Assembly (NCBI GenBank): GCA_016870055.1
Contig: VGCQ01000008.1
Coordinates: 1 to 33,407 of the forward strand
Source: Alphaproteobacteria bacterium
GTDB taxonomy: Bacteria; Pseudomonadota; Alphaproteobacteria; Reyranellales; Reyranellaceae
Length of the DNA stretch: 33,407 nt
Direction of reading: 5' to 3'
Shown here piece by piece: positions 28,040 through 33,407 of this stretch; position 1 is the first letter of the stretch; each line of letters starts with the position of its first letter. The position numbers and the translations under genes were made by a program. The notes beneath the pieces were generated by a model. The model had not been told where the DNA came from and ran no database searches. It saw only the letters and a list, made by a program, of their open reading frames with translations.

Positions 28040-29362
28040 GTGCCACACCTCAGTCCGGCAGAGTTCTATGCCGCCAAACACATGACGGCTGACAAGGCGG
28101 TTTCGACGATTGCCGATGGCGAGACCGTCGCGGTCGGCATGGCGATCGGCCAGCCACCGGCGCTGCTGGAGGCGATCGCCGCCCGGCTGCGCGCCAACCA
28201 CCTCAAGCGCATCCGCCTCTACTACAAGATCGCCATGGAACCGCTGGCCAAGTCGTTGCTGGCCGAAGACGTGATCGAGAAGGTCGATGCACATAGCTTC
28301 TTCATCGGCGCGCCGGACCACGAGATCATCAAGCGCCAGGCGAAGACGGGGAGAAAGTTGTTGAGTTTCGTCCCGGTGCACTTCAGCCAGATTCCCAGGC
28401 TGTTCGAGGAGATCATCTCGCTCGACACGTTCGTGGTGACGGTCTCACCCATGGACAAGGCAGGTTTCTTCTCACTCGGCACCAACAACGACTTCTCGTC
28501 GGTTGCCGCCCGGTGTGCCAAGCGGCTGATCGTCGAAGTCAATCGCCACATGCCGCGAGTCTTCGGCCAGTCGCAGATCCATGTCAGCGAGGTCTCGGCT
28601 TTGGTCGAGAATCACCTGCCTCTGGTCGAAGCCGGCGCGACCGAGCCGTCGGAGGCGGGCCGTACCATCGGCGCCGCCGTGGCGCCGATGGTACCCAATG
28701 GTGCGACTATCCAGCTCGGTATCGGCAAGATCCCGTCCGGTGTTGCGGCGGCTTTGGAGAAACACGCTGACCTCGGAATTCACACCGAACTCTTCTCGCC
28801 GGCCATGGCCGATCTGATCGGCAAGGGCGTCATTACCGGCCACCGCAAGACCCTTCATCCTCGCAAGCACGTTTTCACGGTGGCTTTCGGAACCGCCCAA
28901 TCCTACGCCTTCATGAACGACAATCCGGCTTTCGAAAGTTACCCGTCGTCCTACGTGAATGACGCACGCACGATCGCGCAGAATGACGATTTCATTTCGA
29001 TCAACACCGCCATCGAGATCGACCTCTATGGCCAGGTGAACGCCGAGTTCATTGGCGATCACGAGTACAGCGGCTCGGGTGGCCAGTTCGACTTCGTCAA
29101 GGGCGCTTCACTGGCCAAGCGCGGCAAGTCGATCATCGCCCTGCAATCAACGGCCAAAAGGGGCACGGTCTCGAGCATCGTGCCCAAGGTCGCCATGGTG
29201 ACGGATGTGCGCATGGACGTCGAATGGGTCGTCACCGAGTACGGCGCCGTCAACCTTCGTGGCAAGTCCACCAGGGAGCGCGCCGAAGCGTTGATCGCCA
29301 TCGCTCATCCCGACTTTCGCGGCGAGCTCTTGGCAGCGGCCCGCAAGATCACCCTTGTCTGA
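28040..29362 (+). CDS. acetyl-CoA hydrolase/transferase family protein (4-hydroxybutyrate / butyrate-type CoA-transferase-like, 440 aa)
   Basis: GTG start with AGGAGAAG upstream; GATIQLGIGKIPSGVAAAL, INTAIEIDLYGQVNAE (catalytic Glu region), GSGGQFDFVKGA. Confidence 0.92.
   Translation: MPHLSPAEFYAAKHMTADKAVSTIADGETVAVGMAIGQPPALLEAIAARLRANHLKRIRLYYKIAMEPLAKSLLAEDVIEKVDAHSFFIGAPDHEIIKRQAKTGRKLLSFVPVHFSQIPRLFEEIISLDTFVVTVSPMDKAGFFSLGTNNDFSSVAARCAKRLIVEVNRHMPRVFGQSQIHVSEVSALVENHLPLVEAGATEPSEAGRTIGAAVAPMVPNGATIQLGIGKIPSGVAAALEKHADLGIHTELFSPAMADLIGKGVITGHRKTLHPRKHVFTVAFGTAQSYAFMNDNPAFESYPSSYVNDARTIAQNDDFISINTAIEIDLYGQVNAEFIGDHEYSGSGGQFDFVKGASLAKRGKSIIALQSTAKRGTVSSIVPKVAMVTDVRMDVEWVVTEYGAVNLRGKSTRERAEALIAIAHPDFRGELLAAARKITLV
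28662..28694. repeat. Perfect 14-bp inverted repeat with 5-nt spacer inside the CoA-transferase CDS
   Basis: GTACCATCGGCGCC (28662-28675) / GCCGT / GGCGCCGATGGTAC (28681-28694), exact reverse complements. Confidence 0.95.
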
Positions 29363-29372
29363 GAGGCCCGTC

Positions 29373-30143
29373 ATGCCGCTCATCAAGACATCGCTGACGG
29401 ACGACATCGGCACGATCGGCTTCGATCGCGAGGCCAAGCGCAACGCACTGAGCGCCGGCTTGATCGCTGAAACCATCGCTGCACTCGACGACCTCGAGGC
29501 AAGGAAGGCTCGTGCCGTGATCCTGCGCAGCGTCGTGGCCGGCAAGGTTTGGTCGGCCGGACACGACGTCGAGGAGCTGCCCAGAGCCAACGTCGATCCG
29601 TTGCCCTACAGCGACCCGCTCGAGCAACTGTTGCGCGCCGTCAAGGCTTTCCCGGCGCCGGTCATCGCCATGGTGCACGGCACGGTGTGGGGTGGCGCCT
29701 GCGACCTCGTCATGGCCTGCGATCTTGTCTATGGCGACGAGACCTGTGCCTTCGCCATTACGCCGGCCAAGCTCGGCCTGCCCTACAATGTGGCGGGATT
29801 TCTGAATTTCATGAGTCGCCTGCCGCTGAACGTCGTCAAGGAGATGTTCTTTGCGGCCGAACCGGTGCCGGCTGAACGGGCCGAGCGCGTCGGCATCGTC
29901 AACAGGATCGTGCCCGCTGCCGACCTCGAGCAGACCGTCTACGACATGGCGCGCACCTTCACGACGCGCTCTGCCGCTGCGATCGCCGCGGCGAAAGAGT
30001 CGATCCGGGTGCTGAGCGAATCCGCGCCGATCAACCCTGCGACGTTCGAGTACCTGCACGGTTTGAGACGCGACGTGTATTTCGGGCCCGACTACCACGA
30101 AGGCACGGCGGCCTTCCTGGAGAAGCGCGAGCCGAAATTCTGA
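29373..30143 (+). CDS. scpB: enoyl-CoA hydratase/isomerase family, methylmalonyl-CoA decarboxylase (ScpB/YgfG)-like (256 aa)
   Basis: From memory, close pattern match to E. coli ScpB along its length: KVWSAGHDVEELP, DPLPYSDPLEQLLRAVKAFPAPVIAMVHGTVWGGACDLVMACDL, ITPAKLGLPYNVAGFLNF, DYHEGTAAFLEKREPKF. Confidence 0.85.
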   Translation: MPLIKTSLTDDIGTIGFDREAKRNALSAGLIAETIAALDDLEARKARAVILRSVVAGKVWSAGHDVEELPRANVDPLPYSDPLEQLLRAVKAFPAPVIAMVHGTVWGGACDLVMACDLVYGDETCAFAITPAKLGLPYNVAGFLNFMSRLPLNVVKEMFFAAEPVPAERAERVGIVNRIVPAADLEQTVYDMARTFTTRSAAAIAAAKESIRVLSESAPINPATFEYLHGLRRDVYFGPDYHEGTAAFLEKREPKF

Positions 30144-30166
30144 CGGCCGGCGAACGACTGCAGGTA

Positions 30167-31318
30167 TCAACTCAGGGTCTCGAGTAGTCGCACCAGGAGT
30201 TGAGCGCGTGGCACCAACGAGGAGAAGGTGATCTGTTCGTCGAGCGCATGGGCGCCGCGGCCGTCGGCGCCGAGTCCGTCCAGAGTCGGGATGCCGAGGG
30301 CCGCAGGGAAATTGCCGTCGCTTACACCACCGGTGAGTGGCGTATCTTCGAGCACGAAGCCGACCTCGGCGGCGCAGGCCTTGGCCTGCTCGAATAGGGA
30401 GGCGATGCCGGCGTTCTTGGCGTAGGGCGGCCGGTTGATGCCGCCCACTACCTCGATGCGACAGTCGGGGTTGAACGGCTTGCGCTGTCGGACGCGACTG
30501 ACGACGGCGTCGACATCGATGCCGGGAGGCACGCGCAAGTCGATGGTGGCCGTCGCCAGCGCCGGCACGACATTGGGCGCGCTACCGCCGTTTGCCATGC
30601 CGACCACCACCGAGACGCCGGTGGCGTAGTCTGTCATCGCCTCCAGGTCGAGGATTTGGCGGGCGAGTTCATGCAACGCACTGCGGCCGTCCTGCGGCCG
30701 CGAGCCGGCATGGCTGGCGCGACCGGTAATGGTCATGTCGAAGCGTCCCCAGCCTTTGCGTGCCGTCACGCACTTGCCGCCGTCGCGCGCCGGCTCCATG
30801 ACCAGCACGTACTTGGACTTGCGCGCCGCCGCCTCGATCGCGGCGCGACTGGTCGGGCTGCCGACCTCCTCCTCCGGGACATAGAGCACGCGCACTGGCA
30901 GCTTGGTTCGCCGACCTTGGCGTACGAAGTGCTGCAGGGCGTAGAAGGCCATATAGGAGCCGGCCTTCATGTCATAGATGCCGGGCCCGAATACCGCGTC
31001 GCCCTCGCGTCGAAAGACATGGGTGGTGGCCAGAGCCCCGATCGGATGCACGGTATCGAGATGGCCGAGGATCAGGATTCCTGACTCGTCTTCGCCACCC
31101 CATGGTGCGCGCGCTTCGAGGACGTCGCCGAAGCCGTCGCGACCAGGCGTCCGCCTGGTCGGCGCGCCGATCCGCGCCAGATCGCCTTCGACGACGTCGA
31201 CCAAGCGGTTGACAGCGACGCCGTCATGGCTCGGCGTCTCGATCTCGACCCAACGGCGGATGCCGGCCAGGATCTCCTCTCCGTCGAAGGTCGGTATGTT
31301 GGAACGGGCGTCGGTCAT
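30167..31318 (-). CDS. M20 family metallopeptidase, glutamate carboxypeptidase-like (383 aa)
   Basis: ILGHLDTVHPIG, GPGIYDMKAGSYMAFYAL, VLYVPEEEVGSPTSRA, GRASHAGSRPQDGRSALHELA. Confidence 0.93.
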   Translation of the reverse strand: MTDARSNIPTFDGEEILAGIRRWVEIETPSHDGVAVNRLVDVVEGDLARIGAPTRRTPGRDGFGDVLEARAPWGGEDESGILILGHLDTVHPIGALATTHVFRREGDAVFGPGIYDMKAGSYMAFYALQHFVRQGRRTKLPVRVLYVPEEEVGSPTSRAAIEAAARKSKYVLVMEPARDGGKCVTARKGWGRFDMTITGRASHAGSRPQDGRSALHELARQILDLEAMTDYATGVSVVVGMANGGSAPNVVPALATATIDLRVPPGIDVDAVVSRVRQRKPFNPDCRIEVVGGINRPPYAKNAGIASLFEQAKACAAEVGFVLEDTPLTGGVSDGNFPAALGIPTLDGLGADGRGAHALDEQITFSSLVPRAQLLVRLLETLS

Positions 31319-31331
31319 CGGTACCTCCACG

Positions 31332-33407
31332 TCACTCTTCGCGCACGATCAGGCTGCCGGTGGGATGCACTTCGGCAGTCTGGCGCGGCAGCAGCAATGT
31401 CGTCGCATCGAGTTGGGTGATGATGGCGGGACCGGCGATGCGTGTTCCGGCGCCAAGACGGCCTCTGGCATAGATCGGCGCCTCGACGATGCCGCTGTCG
31501 AGATAGATCGCTTGCCGGCCGGTCATCGCCTCGCGCGGATCGCCGCCTGGCTCGAGTTCGCTCAACCTCGGCTGTGGCAGCGCGCCGCTGGCGTCGACGC
31601 GCAGGGTCACGATCTCGACCGGCGTATCCTCCTGCGCGAACGTGTAAGTGGAGCGGTGCAGTTCGTGGAAGCGGCGAACGGTTTCACTTACCGCCGCCGC
31701 GTCGACTGCGGTGCCCGGCCAGTCGACGGTGAGCTCGAATCCTTGATGCTCGTAACGCAGGCTGGCGCTCCATGCGGTTCGGCGGGACTCCGTTGCGACG
31801 TTCTCGCGCTCGAACCAGTGGGCGGCGTCCTGTTGCAGGCCGGCGAAGACCGTTGCCATCTGTGCCAAGTCGAAACGGCCCTGCTGCTGCAAGCAGGTGC
31901 GCGCAAAATCAGCTTTGAGGTTGGATACCAACAGGCCGAGTGCCGACAGCACGCCGGGTGAGGGCGCGATGAGTTGCGTGCGGATCCCGAGTAGGCGGGC
32001 CAGCGCGCCGCCATGCAAGGGGCCCGCGCCGCCAAACGGAACGAGCGCGAAGTCGCGCGGATCGTGGCCGCGCTCGACCGATACGATGCGGATGGCACCC
32101 ACCATGTGGCTGTCGGCGATCGCCAGGATGCCACGCGCCGCCGTCATGATGTCGAGCCCTAACGGCTCGGCAACGCGCGTCGCCACGGCGCGCTGGGCAG
32201 CCTCGAGGTCGAGTTCGAAGCTGCCGTCGAGCAGCCAGGGCGGCAGATGGCCCAGCACGAGATGGGCGTCGGTCACGGTCGGCTCACTGCCGCCGCGGCG
32301 GTAGCAGCATGGGCCCGGATCCGCTCCGGCGCTTTGCGGGCCGACTGTCAGGGCGCCGGCGCGGCTCACGCGAGCGATCGAGCCGCCGCCGGCGCCGATG
32401 GTGACGATGTCCACCATCGGCAGCGGCAAGGGCCACTCACCGACACGGCCGTTGACGGTGACGCTCGGCCGTCCGTCCTTGATCAGGCTGATGTCGGCCG
32501 AGGTGCCGCCGATGTCGACGCCGATCAGATCGCCCAAGCCCGCTGCGGCGCCGACAAAAGCCATGCCCACGGCGCCCGCGGCTGGTCCGGACAGTGCCGT
32601 CTCGATCGGCGCGCGACGCGCCGTCTCGGTGCCAGCCCCGCCGCCACTCGACTTCATCAGCAGCAGTGGCGCACCCACTTTCGCTTCCTGCAGGCGCTGC
32701 TCCAGTCGACCGACATAGGCGGAAACCACCGGCATGACGTAGACATTGAGGATCGTCGCCATGCTGCGTTCGTATTCGCGAAACACCGCCAACACGTCGC
32801 TCGAGATCGAGACCAGTGCCTCGGGATGCTCATCACGAACCAGCTCGGCCGCCCGCCGTTCGTGCGCCGCGCTGGCGTAGCTGTGCAGGAAGCAGATGGC
32901 GATGGCCGAGACGCCACCGGCCCGCAGCTTGCGCGCCGCGGCACGCACGGCCGCCTCGTCGAGCGGCTCGAGCTGCTGGCCGTCCGGCGCCAGCCGTCCG
33001 GCAACCTCGAAGATGCGGCTGGGGGGCACAGGCCGTCGCGGCTTTTCCCAGGCAAACATGTTCGCCCGTCGTGGGATGTCCTGGCGGCCGATCTCGAGAA
33101 CATGGCGGAAGCCCTCGGTCGTGATCAGCCCCGCCGCGGCGCCTTTGCCCTCCAGGATCATGTTGGTGGCGACGGTCGTGCCGTGCAGCACGCGTCCCAC
33201 CTGCTCGGGCGCCGCCTTGGCGATGGCGATGCCTTGGCGCACGCCGTCGATGAAGCCGAGCGACGGATCGGCCGGCGTCGTCGAGGTTTTGGCAGTCCAC
33301 AACTGCCCGGTGTCGATGTCGAGCACCGCAACGTCGGTGAACGTCCCTCCGGTGTCGATGCCGAGCACAGTGCGTCGCGTCGCTGCGGCGCCGTCGAGGA
33401 CGGTCAT
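31332..33407 (-). CDS. hyuA: hydantoinase/oxoprolinase family protein, HyuA-type (691 aa; start codon is the last base triplet of the window)
   Basis: VLGIDTGGTFTDVAVLDIDTGQLWTAKTSTTPADPSLGF, HGTTVATNMILEGKGA, IGVDIGGTSADISLI, GGAGPLHG. Confidence 0.92.
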   Translation of the reverse strand: MTVLDGAAATRRTVLGIDTGGTFTDVAVLDIDTGQLWTAKTSTTPADPSLGFIDGVRQGIAIAKAAPEQVGRVLHGTTVATNMILEGKGAAAGLITTEGFRHVLEIGRQDIPRRANMFAWEKPRRPVPPSRIFEVAGRLAPDGQQLEPLDEAAVRAAARKLRAGGVSAIAICFLHSYASAAHERRAAELVRDEHPEALVSISSDVLAVFREYERSMATILNVYVMPVVSAYVGRLEQRLQEAKVGAPLLLMKSSGGGAGTETARRAPIETALSGPAAGAVGMAFVGAAAGLGDLIGVDIGGTSADISLIKDGRPSVTVNGRVGEWPLPLPMVDIVTIGAGGGSIARVSRAGALTVGPQSAGADPGPCCYRRGGSEPTVTDAHLVLGHLPPWLLDGSFELDLEAAQRAVATRVAEPLGLDIMTAARGILAIADSHMVGAIRIVSVERGHDPRDFALVPFGGAGPLHGGALARLLGIRTQLIAPSPGVLSALGLLVSNLKADFARTCLQQQGRFDLAQMATVFAGLQQDAAHWFERENVATESRRTAWSASLRYEHQGFELTVDWPGTAVDAAAVSETVRRFHELHRSTYTFAQEDTPVEIVTLRVDASGALPQPRLSELEPGGDPREAMTGRQAIYLDSGIVEAPIYARGRLGAGTRIAGPAIITQLDATTLLLPRQTAEVHPTGSLIVREE

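Noticed and set aside
1-33407. Defence system, CRISPR array, prophage or transposon
   Set aside because: No regularly spaced direct repeats, no transposase/integrase/recombinase, nuclease-helicase or toxin-antitoxin-like products seen in any ORF translation; the four SDRs and two DMT transporters are family paralogues rather than repeat-mediated structures.

Overview
GC-rich (alphaproteobacterial-looking, inferred from protein style only) 33.4 kb window with about 28 tightly packed protein-coding genes and no rRNA, tRNA, CRISPR, transposase, integrase, phage or defence gene that I could recognise. The content is catabolic/accessory metabolism: two acyl-CoA dehydrogenases, four SDR oxidoreductases, an alpha/beta hydrolase, two EamA/DMT transporters, an MFS transporter, an orphan Bug-type substrate-binding protein, an N-acyl-D-amino-acid deacylase, a VOC/extradiol-dioxygenase-like protein, a feruloyl-CoA-synthase-like ligase followed 2 bp later by PEP carboxylase, an NTF2-FMO fusion, a stand-alone NTF2-like protein, a type I Baeyer-Villiger monooxygenase in an apparent operon with an acetoacetate-decarboxylase-fold protein and a luciferase-like flavin oxidoreductase, a DSD1/D-threonine-aldolase-like PLP enzyme, a CaiB/BaiF CoA-transferase, an acetyl-CoA hydrolase/CoA-transferase plus ScpB-like methylmalonyl-CoA decarboxylase pair, an M20 carboxypeptidase-like hydrolase and a HyuA-type hydantoinase/oxoprolinase subunit. 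I see no clear new defence or mobile system. The most notable items are the LLM/ADC-like/BVMO operon (ADC-like protein apparently lacking the canonical Schiff-base Lys-Lys), the ScpB-CoA-transferase pair without a mutase, the ligase-ppc operon, a 14-bp perfect inverted repeat inside a CDS, and a structured 460-bp intergenic region at 25.1-25.6 kb.
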